A stretch of DNA of 21,936 nt from positions 1 to 21,936 of the forward strand of contig JAYMTF010001675.1 in assembly GCA_036897485.1 (NCBI GenBank), given 5' to 3'. The stretch is from Pelargonium nanum. Its lineage: Eukaryota; Streptophyta; Magnoliopsida; Geraniales; Geraniaceae. The translations under genes were made by a program, and so were the position numbers. The notes under the pieces are model-generated. The model worked only from the letters and a program-made list of their open reading frames with translations, was not told the origin of the DNA and ran no database searches. Positions 1 to 12,496 of the stretch are shown here, one piece after another. Position 1 is the stretch's first letter. Each line of letters begins with the position of its first letter.

Positions 1-451
1 TTTGAGGGGGTTTTTTTACTTTTTCGTGGGGGGGGGGGGGGGGCATAGAGTACCAATAAGTCATCAGTAATCGGATTATTTTGAATTTTGACCATGGTCT
101 AAGCTTGTTCACACATGACTAAAACAAGTCAATGATATGCATATATCTCCAATAAACTTTCAGCTCTCAAGTTGAAAATAAGCAATGAACTAAACTCGGG
201 TTATGATGAACATTTGAAATGAAAAATCTAAAAAGCAAATGAGAAGAATATTTACAAAAATAAAAGCTACATTAACACTAAAATAACATCCTTAACAGGA
301 ACAACCCAGCACTCTAAACACAACCTACATATCCTACATGGATCAACATTCAACCATATGAATCACTGGTATTTAAAGAAACATTCGAGAACATACAGAA
401 CTAACAGTTGATTTTCAAAAAAAAATAGAGGTAACAATAGGCAAAGCATAC
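1..451 (-). other. Partial intron 4 of the MAP kinase gene, with a 16-G homopolymer
   Basis: The exon ending at 452 is followed on the minus strand by a good donor (AAG|GTATGC). No exon encoding the expected continuation (YTPAIDIWS-like) is present down to position 1, so this stretch is read as intron. It is AT-rich. Near the edge is a run of 16 G at 28-43 (C on the sense strand), next to T-rich sequence. Nothing else is seen. Confidence 0.7.
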
Positions 452-2987
<2,536 letters not shown>

Positions 2988-3275
2988 TCTCACAAACCCA
3001 GAACTGTGCCGAGTCTTGTTGAGCTGGTGCTACTGCTACAAAATGACAGAACCCAGAATCGGTCTGTGCACAACACTCTCAGAATCGATGACCCTTTTAC
3101 CTTAAATTCACGCAAATCCCAAGAAAGTGAGCGGATTTGACCGAAGAGGAAGCGAATAATGTGGAAGGGCAGAGAGAGGAGGATTCTAGAGAGAGAAAGA
3201 GGATTTGGGTGTGGATCAGAGACAGATCAAAGAGAAAGGTTAAAGACGAAGCTCATGGTTAGATTTATAGAGAGA
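2988..3275 (-). promoter_or_regulatory. Core promoter and 5' leader of the MAP kinase gene
   Basis: On the minus strand a TATA box (CTATAAATC, bases 3262-3270) lies about 280 bp upstream of the start codon. Transcription would therefore start near 3235. Downstream is a strongly CT-rich leader (about 3130-3235, with repeated TCTCTC), a typical plant Y-patch region. The start site is inferred from TATA spacing, not observed. Confidence 0.6.
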
Positions 3276-3755
3276 ACTACAAAAATTAAATTTTTATGAG
3301 ATTTTGTCGTGTTTTGAGGTTTGTGTGTGAAATTAATATTATCGTACTCTCTTTGTGTGTACGGAGACTACTACACTCGCATACAAACACTATAGTGGCC
3401 GTATATGGTAAATATTACCAACATCAATCCCTTTTTTCTGATAATTTTTTAAGATAAAATATATAAACGTGTATGGCAAGGGAATATTTTGAAGTATTTT
3501 ATTTGGCCCCCTTTTTGGTAAACGAATTATACCAAATATTTAGAAAAACAGTACCTTTCAAAAAAAAAAAAAAAAATAGTAGATGTGTGGTCAAACTTTC
3601 TATGATAGTTAAGAGGTAGAAAAATTTCAGCTATACAATTCTCTTAAAAATATATATAAATATAAGTAGTAGTTATATTTATTTTAGTTTTTTAATTTTT
3701 TCAAACATGTGTGCAATATGAAATTTTAAGATTTTCAAACATTATACTTGCACTT
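3276..3755. other. AT-rich spacer upstream of the MAP kinase gene
   Basis: This stretch has no gene. It is very AT-rich, with A- and T-runs (for example an A-run near 3560-3576) and TA-rich stretches near 3650-3670. It presumably holds the distal promoter of the minus-strand MAP kinase gene. No element beyond simple-sequence tracts can be supported. Confidence 0.6.
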
Positions 3756-4164
3756 AAAACACAATAATTCGGGTGGGAGAAATGTGGGAGGGGGTGGACG
3801 TGGAGGCCTGAGCGGTTTGTGAAGCGTTGGAGTGGGTAGTAGAGCGAGGTTGGTCAATATGACGGTGGAGTCGGGCATGAGGCTTGTTATCGAGGCACTC
3901 TAAGATGAAAGGGTAGTTATCAGTGTCTTTAGTTTGATCATCATAGATATCCATTCTATTGCTGCTGAGATTGATTATATAGATTTTGTTTAGTGGGTCG
4001 GTCTGCAAAACGAATGGCTCATGCATTAGCAAGGCCGTCGGATTATGTGTCAGACTGAGTTAGTTTGGTGGGTTTTTACTATCCGACTTTATCATTCATT
4101 TGTTATTTGAAGAGATAAATTAATAAAGTTATTTTGTCGAGTTAAAAAAAAAACACAATAATTC
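3756..4164 (+). mobile_element. 5'-truncated retroposed fragment (probable non-LTR retrotransposon 3' end) with 15-bp target-site duplication
   Basis: The same 15 bases, AAAACACAATAATTC, occur at 3756-3770 and 4150-4164. The unique segment between them (3771-4149) is much more GC-rich than its flanks. It ends with AATAAA at 4122-4127 and an A-run at 4144-4153. Direct repeats of this length plus a poly(A) tail are the mark of target-primed reverse transcription. The sense (+) strand keeps pieces of an RNase H-like C-terminus in three frames: EALEWVVERGW (from 3821), TVESGMRLVIEAL (3862-3900) and RSAKRMAHALAR (3999-4034). The last resembles the RSANRVAHALAR end of plant LINE-associated RNase H. 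Stops and two frame changes make it a dead relic. A processed copy of a cellular RNase H-like gene is the alternative. Confidence 0.82.
3821..4055 (+). pseudogene. Broken RNase H-like C-terminal coding relic
   Basis: Three reading frames in succession carry parts of one RNase H (RVT_3-like) domain end: EALEWVVERGW, then TVESGMRLVIEAL with a following helix-like stretch, then RSAKRMAHALARPSDYVSD. In this family the VES-type strand carries an acidic catalytic residue, and the RSA-N-AHALAR helix lies near the C-terminus. Internal stop codons and two frameshifts rule out a working protein. It lies inside the retroposed fragment and is in the same orientation as its poly(A). Confidence 0.7.
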
Positions 4165-4564
4165 AAATACAAAATTTCAAAATATAAATTTTAAATTCAA
4201 TTCAATTTTTATCAAAGTAAAATTCAATTCAATTCAATTAAAGCTCAAAGAAAAAAAAATTAAACGTTGAACATAATACTCCAAAGCTCTCATTTTTGAA
4301 ATGCTTCTAGTAAAAATCTCGAGTTAAACCTCTAAAATCATTGACCCGCCCTTGAACATTACCTATTCTCTCTCTATATATTTTGATCAACACTTGTGCC
4401 CCAATAAAGAACCTTCGAAAGAAAATGACATGATCATTGCCTATCAAAAGCTCTAGAAAAGCACTTGACAGGAAGCGAAGCGGTCGCACGCTCGTGCCCA
4501 AAATTCATAGTTCAATCCGAAGTATGTTATTGATAATTTTCCCTTCTCCTACCTCTCTCTCCTG
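4165..4564 (+). promoter_or_regulatory. Proximal upstream region of the IF-2 gene
   Basis: This is the non-coding stretch between the retroposed fragment and the IF-2 TATA box. It begins with an imperfect AATTC/TTCAA repeat tract (about 4195-4240), followed by mixed sequence. A CT-rich patch (CCTACCTCTCTCTCC, about 4548-4562) sits just before the TATA box. A minus-strand open frame at 4307-4501 matches no protein I recognise and is treated as spurious. Confidence 0.5.
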
Positions 4565-4570
4565 TATAAG
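4565..4570 (+). promoter_or_regulatory. Probable TATA box of the IF-2 gene
   Basis: TATAAG follows a CT-rich patch and precedes a leader starting near 4595. The expected spacing puts transcription start about 330 bp before the chosen ATG at 4924. This is inferred from motif and position only. Confidence 0.5.
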
Positions 4571-4640
4571 TGTATATCTCCACCCACATTGTCCCACTGC
4601 CCACAGCTAAAATTTCTCAGCCAGGTTAGATTATTTTGAT

Positions 4641-4778
4641 TTTCTGTCTCTTTGACTCCAATTTCTGTTGCAAATGATTGCTTGAATGATTGGGTTTGTT
4701 TCAAAATTCAATCTTTTTCTGTCTCTTTGACTCCAATTTCTGTTGCAAATGATTGGGTTTGCTTCAAAATACAATCTT
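4641..4778 (+). repeat. Imperfect tandem duplication in the IF-2 5' leader
   Basis: The 75-bp unit at 4641-4715 is repeated at 4716-4778. The second copy lacks about 12 bp (the CTTGAATGATTG region) and carries a few substitutions. Both copies share TTTCTGTCTCTTTGACTCC and CAAATGATTG. The repeat lies in the 5' leader or in a leader intron: a plausible donor CCAG|GTTAGATT sits at 4624/4625 and possible acceptors at 4818 and 4844. Confidence 0.85.
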
Positions 4779-4939
4779 TTGCTGTGTTTGCTTCAATTTT
4801 TGGGCAATTTTGTTGTAGTTCCAAACTGGGAAATGGGGATGTAGTTAATGGGCTATTGGGTTGGGGGTGTTGAATTTATGCAATTTTGGTCTTTGCTTGT
4901 GTGGTGATGGTGGTGGTGTTCACATGCTGGTGCAATTAG
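4749..4939 (+). other. Cluster of upstream ATGs and short uORFs in the IF-2 leader
   Basis: If the leader is unspliced, it holds several short upstream frames: 4749-4844 (31 codons), 4878-4907 (9 codons, ending TGA) and 4907-4939. The last overlaps the TGA of the previous frame and also the main start at 4924. Such frames often lower translation of the main ORF. A leader intron could remove the first one; the last two lie next to the main ATG and are harder to splice out. Confidence 0.5.
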
Positions 4940-7900
4940 GCTGTGGGACAATGGCTTCACTGGCCTCACTAGTTAGTTTGGGAAGTGGGGCTGCGAGCAC
5001 ATGTCCATTCCAGGGCAATCTTTTAAATACCCGGAGAGTTTCATTCTCTAGAGGCCAATTGTGGGATGCCCAGAAGAGATGGCATCGTGTGTCGTTTTGC
5101 AAATATTCATTCACAACAACTGCTTTCCTTCCCAAGCAAGGCAATGCAGTGTTCGTTGATGTGGGCACTTACAAAGTAAGTGGCAATGTTGCTGCTGCTG
5201 CTGCTGATGATGAAGTTGTACTTAAGACTGCTCCCAAGCCAGTATTGAGGTCTCCTGGGCCTAATTCTACAACTTGGGACACCTCGAGAACTAGAAGGGA
5301 TGCTGGTGACGAAAAATTGGTTGATTCGGAAGATAGGAACAGTATGCTTGAATCGCTCGGGGAGGTTTTAGAGAAGGCGGAGAAATTAGGAATTTCAAAG
5401 GCGATTGTGTTGGGTAGTAGCAAAAAGAGTGGTGTGCCTGTGAACAAATCAATACCTATGAATGCAACTGAGCTACCGTTAGTGGTTCCGGGAAGACCAA
5501 ACAGATATAAACCAAAACCATTGCATTCAAGAGCTGATTTGAGACCTCAAAATCCAAAGGAGAGTAAGAGGAGAGTGTGGCGTAAGGGGGACTCAGTTTC
5601 AAGCGTTCAAAAGGTTGTTAAAGTTTCTCCTATGGTTGATAGTACAATTGAGAAGGAGGAAACCAAAGCTGGAAAGGGAGAGGTGGAGTCTCAACCTCAA
5701 CCTACTGTTTCTCTGAAACCTGCTCTGCCACTCCGGAGGCCGGAACTGAAGTTGCAAGCAAGACCTACTATAACTCATCTGCCTATATTGAAAAAACCTG
5801 TTATCTTGAATGATGTTGGCGCAACTGCAAAACCACCATTTGATGAAACTAACACTGATGCAAACACTAGAAAACGTAAGCCAATTCTGAAAGACGTGGG
5901 TGCGGCTGCAGGTGCAAAATCACCATTTGATGAAACTAAGGCCGATGCAAACACTAGAAAATGTAAGCCAATTCTGAAAGATGTGGGTGCGGCTGCAGGT
6001 GCAAAATCACCATTTGATGAGACTAACGCTGATGCAAACACTAGAAAACGTAAGCCAATTCTGAAAGATGTGGGTGCGGCTGCAGGTGCAAAGTCACTGG
6101 TTATTAAGGAAGCTGACTCTGCTATAAAAGCTAAAGAACAGGAGCCAATTCTGATTGACAAGTTTGCAACCAAGAATCCTATGGCTGATCCTTCATTTGC
6201 TCAAGCAGGTGGAGCCCCACAAAAACCGGGAAAAAGCTCTTTCTCTGGGAAATTCAAAGATGCACCCAACTGGAGAAATGTTCCAGCACGAGGTACACGG
6301 AGACAAATGTTTGATGATAAGAATCCCAAGGGTGAGACTGGTGCAAGAAAAGGGAGGAAATGGAATAAAGCTAGTCGGAGGGCAGCCAAACTTCAGGCAG
6401 CTAGAGAGGCAGCTCCTGTTAGAGTAGAAATTCTAGAGGTCGGGAAAAAAGGCATGTTGATAGAGGACTTAGCCTACAGCTTGGCCATCAATGTAGGTGA
6501 AATTTATGGGACTCTGTTTTCAAAGGGCATTCGGCCTGAGGGGGTGCAGACTGTGGACGGAGACATGGTGAAGATGATATGTGAACAGTATGGGGTGGAA
6601 GTCATAGATGCCGACCCTAGTAGACTAGAGGAATTAGCAAAGAAGAAGGAAATCTTTGATGAAGAAGACCTGGACAACCTAGAAGGCAGGCCTCCTGTCC
6701 TTACTATAATGGGTCATGTGGATCATGGCAAGGTAAGTGGTAACCTTCTTTCTGAGCAGTTAATTTGGATTTTTTATTTTATTTCTTGAACTCGCTCTTA
6801 GTTTGGGTCAAGTTGAAAAAAGAAAAATAACTGAATAGGCTACTTTGATATCAAGATTTCGCTAATATAAGTTTGTTGGTATTCATTTTGCAGACCACCC
6901 TTTTGGATCATATTCGGAAGAGCAAGGTACATGTGGAAGCTTAATCACTTTGACACTTCTTTTGCATCTAATGCTATGCTGTATATTAAATCTTTGGCTT
7001 CATTTGTTAGTTTAAAATACTCTTACAAAAATGTTAAGGTAATGTTATGTCATTATTTTGTTTTAACAGTGGTTTTACTGTAAAAAACAGTATTGTAATA
7101 TTTATTACACTAGCCCAAGCTCGGCAATCAACTTGGGAACAACAAGTTCAACGAAACTAGAATAAACCTTGCACAATTCTACACACACACACACACACAC
7201 AAAATCTTTTCTTGGATACCTTTGAGGGAATGACATAGGGTATTTATACATGGAGCAAAAACACACTATTACACAAAAAAATCAACTTTACTTTTCAACA
7301 TTAGAAGTTTTTTTTTTTTACTATTGGGGCTAATGGATTACACATTATTTTGCTAAAGCTTAGTTGTTTGGTATTAACAGGTAGCTGCCTCAGAAGCAGG
7401 AGGTATTACACAAGGAATTGGAGCTTATAAGGTGTTAGTTCCCGTTGATGGCAAATTGCAACCCTGTGTTTTCCTTGATACTCCTGGGCATGAGGTAAAT
7501 TCAAGGTCTCCTTGGCACTTCTAAATTCAAGTCTCCCGAACTTGGAAACACTCTTGGCCTCATTTTTGTTGAAGTCTGCGATTTAATGATACTTCAGTGC
7601 TTGTGCAACTGATAGCTTCTGATAGGATGTTCTGCTCTTGTAGGCATTTGGAGCAATGAGAGCCCGTGGAGCAAGGGTGACAGACATTGCTATTATTGTA
7701 GTTGCGGCTGATGATGGGATCCGTCCTCAAACCAAGGAGGCTATTGCTCATGCCAAAGCAGCTGGGGTGCCTATAGTGATTGCTATAAATAAGGTATATC
7801 ATAGAATGTTTGTTCCGTGATTAAAAAGAATATAAAGAAAAGATGGAACAGTGGCATTTGACAACACTTTACCTACTTATGCTGGCTTCTGAACACGCTC

Positions 7901-10900
7901 TCATATGTCTTTTTTTTTTTCTTTTTTATGATAAATATTCTATCAGATAGATAAAGATGGAGCTAGTCCAGAACGAGTTATGCAAGAACTTGCTTCGATT
8001 GGGCTGATGCCAGAAGAATGGGGTGGGGACATCCAAATGGTTCAGGTTTTTATAATCTTTAACCTCATATCTTTACTTCTCCCAATGATAGATACCATTT
8101 GTGGATTCTTATATTTGTCTGTCTCCTTTAACAGATCAGCGCTCTTAAAGGGGATAATGTAGATGATTTACTGGAAATAGTAATGCTTGTTGCTGAGGTG
8201 AGTAATATGCTTACTGTAAATTTTGCATGTTGGCTCAAAAATTCTTTTGCAGTAACCCTCCTCTTTCACATACGCAGACACACAAATAGAATTTCCATGC
8301 ATTTTATATAATTCTTTTCCAGAGTCAGTGGCTAGAAATTTATATTTCACGAAAGAAATGATTTTCTTTATCTGAAAATGTGAATTCTTCTTAGCAAATC
8401 ATATAATATTTGGCTGTGTTTTGAATGTATTCTATGACTTCTAGCAAGTACCATACACTATTCGGAGAGCAGGCTAGAAATAGATAATAGACTCTATGAC
8501 AAAGATATGTGTACCATACACAATTAGATTCAAAATGTTATATTGGCCCTTCCTTAATGTAAGTTTTCTGGAAAGAACATATTTGTTTTAGCTTTGTTAT
8601 CATTTGTCTCAATTTATATATATCTGCCTACTATGCATTCTGACCATATGTATTATTTGTTATATTCAGTTGGAAGATCTGAAGGCTAATCCTCATAGAA
8701 ATGCAAAAGGCACAGTCATTGAGGCAGGTCTTCATAAATCCAAAGGATCAGTAGCTACATTTATTGTGCAGAATGGCACCCTTAAAAGAGGGGACATAGT
8801 AGTTTGTGGAGAAGCCTATGGAAAGGTTGGTGAATGGTAGTTTGGAACTCTAGACACTTCTTTAGATTAAGTTATTACTCGGTTTCATATTATTCGTAGT
8901 CTTGTATTTCATACCATGTGCCTCTTATCTGATATGTTTTGATGCAATTATATGATATTATACTAATGATCAGATGCGGGCTTTATATGATGATGCTGGG
9001 AAACAAATTGCTGAAGCTGGACCTTCTATGCCTGTACAGGTTCATATCTTGTTACCTTTTTCTGGTTTATTTATCTGTCATTTATTAGTATTATATTATT
9101 TCTGACACTGTCGAAGTTCCTTTTCATAGGCACTGTTTTGTATTATTTAAAATATTTTTATTCTAGATGTGATACTAGTCATAGTTATATTAGATACATT
9201 TCTTATTACCAGCCTATCACTTAACTTCCTTATTAGCATTCACTTGTGGTTGTGATAAATCTTTGTTTTCTTGATCTGGCAAGTGTGCATTATGAACTAC
9301 TTTATGAGAAGAAACGAACATATCTTTTCTTGTGTTGTTTTCTTAGAGTCTCGTAGGGTGCTCAACTTTTATTTGTTATGCTGACACCTTTGAGATTTCT
9401 ACAGGTCATTGGATTGAACAATGTACCAATTGCTGGTGATGAATTTGAGGTCGTTGACTCCCTTAATATAGCACGTGAAAAGGCGGAGTCACGTGCAGAG
9501 TTGTTGCGGAATGAGCGAATATTAGCCAAGGCTGAGGACGGGAAAGTTACACTATTTTCCTTAGCTTCTGCAATTTCATCTAAAGAGATGTCTGGATTAG
9601 ACTTGCACCAGCTAAACATCATCATGAAGGTTGATGTTCAGGTATGCATATCCATTATGGCATGGAACAAGATTTTGGGACAGGTTATCTAGGTCTTTTT
9701 ATTGCAAGTTAGAGAAGAGTAATGGAATGGAGAGATATTGTTGGCAAATTTGATTTTGCTTAATGACACCCTTAGAAATAGGAAACAACAAGTTATATTG
9801 ATGTAATTTGGCAGTAGAAGAGAAACCCTTTATATAGAGCATTACAAGTGATAGTTCATAAAACAATATAGCCATTCAATCTACTTAAGAATTTAATTGG
9901 TCCTAGTTCAACATTTTTTGAAATCTCACAAATTTTATATATTTCCAATTTCTCTAAAAAGACATACATATTTGATACTTTTCTACGACTTTAAAGTGTT
10001 AATTGCTTTACCGAGATGTTTATTGGTTGGCAGCGGGTTAATGCCTCTAATTTCCTGCTACACTCAAATTTGTTTGAGTAATTGTTAGATATAGTTTAAA
10101 TTTTACTGCAATTTAAATTGTATTTTATTGTTTATGGTTAGGGGTCTATTGAGGCTATCAGACAAGCACTACAGGTGCTCCCGCAAGATAATGTCACATT
10201 GAAGTTCCTCCTGGAAGCAACAGGGGACGTGAACACCAGTGATGTTGATCTTGCTGTTGTGAGCAAAGCTATTATATTTGGATTTAATACAAAAGTACCA
10301 GGTGCTGTTAAGAAATATGCAGACAACAAAGGTGTTGAGATTCGGCTATACAGAGTTATCTATGAACTTATTGATGAAGTGCGAAATGCTATGGAAGGAC
10401 TTTTGGATCCTGTTGAGGTTCAGTCTATTCATATACACCATTTTCATTTTATGTCCAGCTAGAACAGAAATTCTAGATAATAAGCATATAATCCGTGTTG
10501 CTGATGAGAGCTACTTCTAAGAGTTATTGCTTTTACATCTTGATAGGAACAAATACCGATTGGTTCAGCAGAAGTACGAGCCGTATTTAGCAGTGGCAGT
10601 GGTCGTGCAGCTGGATGCATGGTATTGGAGGGGAAAGTAGCTAAAGGTTGTGGAATCCGAGTTCGTAGAAAGGGCAAAGAAATTTATGTGGGCATTCTTG
10701 ATTCTTTGAGACGGGTTAGGGAAATTGTGAAAGAGGTATGCTTTTTCAAGCTCATAGTACACTGTCTTATAGTATTAAGAGTCTCACAATTCTGCATTAT
10801 TTGGGTCCCGGAGAACTAATCCATGTAGCTCATCTTGTTTTATCTCATAAGTCCACAAGAACTTACAAATAAGAACAACACGAGCTTGCAAATTAGCAGT

Positions 10901-11307
10901 TAAAAATATACCCCCGGTTCAACTAGTTTGAAACCAAAAAAACATTGTTTCAGATGATTTCGTGATATTAGTTGAATGATGATCCTTCTTTTTCTCTGTA
11001 CTTTGTGGTAGGCAAAATTAGATTGACAGTTATGAGAACTGTGCAATTTTCTTCTCTCAATTGCATCTCCCGTGTGAGGACTCTTGTACTGGCATTATCA
11101 GAAGTTTGTTATAGAATACATAATAATATCTTGTCCTCTGATCAGGTAAATGCGGGGCTAGAGTGTGGAATTGCGATAGAAGACTATACTGACTGGGAGG
11201 TGGGAGATACTATCGAGGCCTTCAACACAGCTCAGAAGAAGCGGACCCTTGAAGAGGCGTCGGCTACAATGACAGCAGTACTAGAAGAAGGAAGAGTCAA
11301 ACTATAG
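4924..11307 (+). CDS. FUG1: Chloroplast translation initiation factor IF-2 (FUG1-like)
   Basis: GTPase that brings initiator fMet-tRNA to plastid 30S ribosomes. Exons: 4924-6732, 6894-6926, 7381-7494, 7644-7793, 7947-8045, 8135-8197, 8670-8825, 8974-9039, 9405-9641, 10142-10417, 10547-10735, 11146-11307 (1117 codons; Arabidopsis FUG1 is about 1026). The ATG at 4924 gives [20 protein letters not shown], like the known [18 protein letters not shown] start; no in-frame ATG lies upstream in this exon. The Ser/Arg-rich N-terminus fits a plastid transit peptide. A charged linker with tandem repeats (about 290-391) is followed by an IF2_N-like segment (about 499-560) and the GTPase: G1 GHVDHGKT (597-604), GGITQG, G3 DTPGH (647-651), G4 NKID (701-704), G5 SALKG (737-741). 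IF-2 beta-barrel domains and the C-terminal [15 protein letters not shown] follow. Every exon length is a multiple of three, so all 11 introns are phase 0, and introns cut G1 and G4. The gene appears intact. Confidence 0.96.
5791..6096 (+). repeat. 87-bp (29-residue) in-frame tandem repeat array in the IF-2 N-terminal extension
   Basis: The unit reads (R/C)[19 protein letters not shown] then T(N/K)ADANTRK. A diverged first copy is at 5791-5874 (28 residues, [10 protein letters not shown]), two full copies at 5875-5961 and 5962-6048, and a partial fourth at 6049-6096. The last three are nearly identical at DNA level, which points to recent expansion. As I remember it, Arabidopsis FUG1 has one SPILKDLGMAAKP-like unit here. 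The array precedes a further related [10 protein letters not shown] segment and lies in the poorly conserved linker, away from the GTPase. Confidence 0.93.
6927..7380 (+). other. Intron 2 of the IF-2 gene, with a microsatellite and a possible old insertion
   Basis: A 454-bp intron between exons 2 and 3. It carries an (AC)10 microsatellite at 7181-7200. The 8-bp string TATTACAC occurs at 7103-7110 and again at 7267-7274, bounding 156 bp of less AT-rich sequence. No terminal inverted repeats are seen, so an insertion is only a possibility. Confidence 0.5.
7181..7200. repeat. (AC)10 dinucleotide microsatellite
   Basis: Ten uninterrupted AC units inside intron 2 of the IF-2 gene. Such tracts vary in length between individuals; no function is implied. 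Confidence 0.95.
9642..10141 (+). other. Intron 9 of the IF-2 gene (500 bp)
   Basis: The longest intron of the gene, between the exon ending KVDVQ and the exon starting GSIEAIRQ. It is AT-rich and contains no coding sequence that I recognise. The stretch at about 9820-9850 (ACCCTTTATATAGAGCATTA) looks like a TATA-bearing LTR piece, but no terminal repeats support that. Confidence 0.6.
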
Positions 11308-12160
11308 ACTGTAGGGAGGCGTATAATTTGGAAATTTTGTTCGTGTGCATTTCTCTTGGAACCGAGATTTTGCCTATTCTTGTGCCGTTCAGTGCTGCTA
11401 CGATATGAATTATTTCCCTCATCGGCGAGAAGGGTCCGAGCTCCCAGTGATATGGTTCATTGTTGTAGCTTGCTACACTGTACATAGCAATATACATCAG
11501 ATTTCAGATTCTTTCATGGAAAGAGGAAAAGCTAATATAATTTTGTTCTTGCAAATGGAAGAGGTAGCTACATCAATATGGAAATTGTTGTAAGTTTTGT
11601 TATATTTAGGTTGATGGATTCATCTTTTTGTAACATGAGGTTCATGACTGTCACTATGGACATACTTTGAATTTAAATTCAATAGTAGTTTGATTATAAG
11701 TTGTATGATGACACTATAACATACATTGGCATGAGTAGAATGAGTTCATCTCAAAATAATTTTCTACTATATATTTTTTTGTGAAGATTAAAAATAAATT
11801 AGTTATAATTATGTTTTTCTCTTTATACTCTTTTGTATTCTTGTTGTAAAATACAGAACAGTATCTAACTATTTTATCTTACGTTATTATTGAAGATATT
11901 TTCAATTGACAGCTATAAGCTTCAAGTTATAGGTTGCGGATTTTACACAATATATTGATAAATATGTTCAAATTTATCCATGACAAACTCAGCTATTAAA
12001 TTTCGACTGCATGTAGATAGAGTCAAATTGTAACTTTAGTGTTCTTAGTAAAAAAAATTGTTTTGACTATCAAACCACTAAAGTTTTTGCTTTAGATATG
12101 GTCAATGTTAGAATTTGGATAACATTATTATTCCCACGAGTGAGGAGAGCACAGATGAAG
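11308..12160 (+). other. IF-2 3' UTR and spacer before the kinesin gene
   Basis: After the TAG at 11305-11307 comes about 300 bp of moderately AT-rich sequence, probably the 3' UTR. It contains TTTTTGTAACATG (about 11625) as a possible 3'-end signal; no clear AATAAA is seen. From about 11650 to 12160 the sequence is AT-rich, with no coding sequence or repeat that I can support. Confidence 0.5.
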
Positions 12161-12170
12161 GCCACGTGGC
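12161..12170 (+). promoter_or_regulatory. Palindromic G-box in the kinesin promoter
   Basis: GCCACGTGGC is a perfect 10-bp palindrome containing CACGTG, a binding site for bZIP and bHLH factors. It lies about 330 bp before the kinesin start codon, probably within 200-250 bp of the transcription start. Confidence 0.55.
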
Positions 12171-12298
12171 AAGCACCTACAAAAACAAAATGAAAAAGCT
12201 ATGACCCACCAAACTATGATTCTTATTTACCCGGTTCAGATATTTCAAATTTCGTCTTTTTAAAAAAGAAAAAAAAAATGAAATTTCAAATTTCAAAA

Positions 12299-12309
12299 AC
12301 TAACGGTCA
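12299..12309 (+). promoter_or_regulatory. MSA-like (M-specific activator) element in the kinesin promoter
   Basis: ACTAACGGTCA matches 10 of 11 positions of the MSA consensus YCYAACGGYYA, with AACGG as core. Three-repeat MYB (MYB3R) factors use this element to drive G2/M expression of mitotic genes, including kinesins. It lies about 190 bp before the start codon, where such elements usually sit. Confidence 0.6.
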
Positions 12310-12496
12310 CATACACCATTAACACAGATCAAGCGAATGTTCTAACCTTAACGAAATCAACGCCCATCTTTGAGTGGTAAAAAACTTTCCTTTTTCATCG
12401 ATTGCTCTCTAAACCAATAAAGATCGAAACCATCATTTTCTCTTTCTTCTTTATTTCAATTTTGATTACTCGTTTCAAAGACTGTTCCTTTATCAA

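Noticed and set aside
3754..4032. 92-codon minus-strand open frame
   Set aside because: It is antisense to the retroposed fragment, whose poly(A), AATAAA and RNase H-like pieces all lie on the plus strand. The translated protein resembles nothing known and runs across the TSD boundary.
4307..4501. Minus-strand 64-codon open frame upstream of the IF-2 gene
   Set aside because: No recognisable family, no promoter, and no continuation beyond its ends. It is expected by chance in a spacer of this size.
4861..4923. 21-codon upstream extension of the IF-2 frame
   Set aside because: There is no in-frame ATG, only a TTG at 4861. The known family start aligns with the ATG at 4924.
5775..6173. 132-codon antisense frame with its own tandem repeats
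   Set aside because: It is the complement of the IF-2 29-residue repeat array; the repeat period alone keeps it open. The sense frame is continuous with the IF-2 protein.
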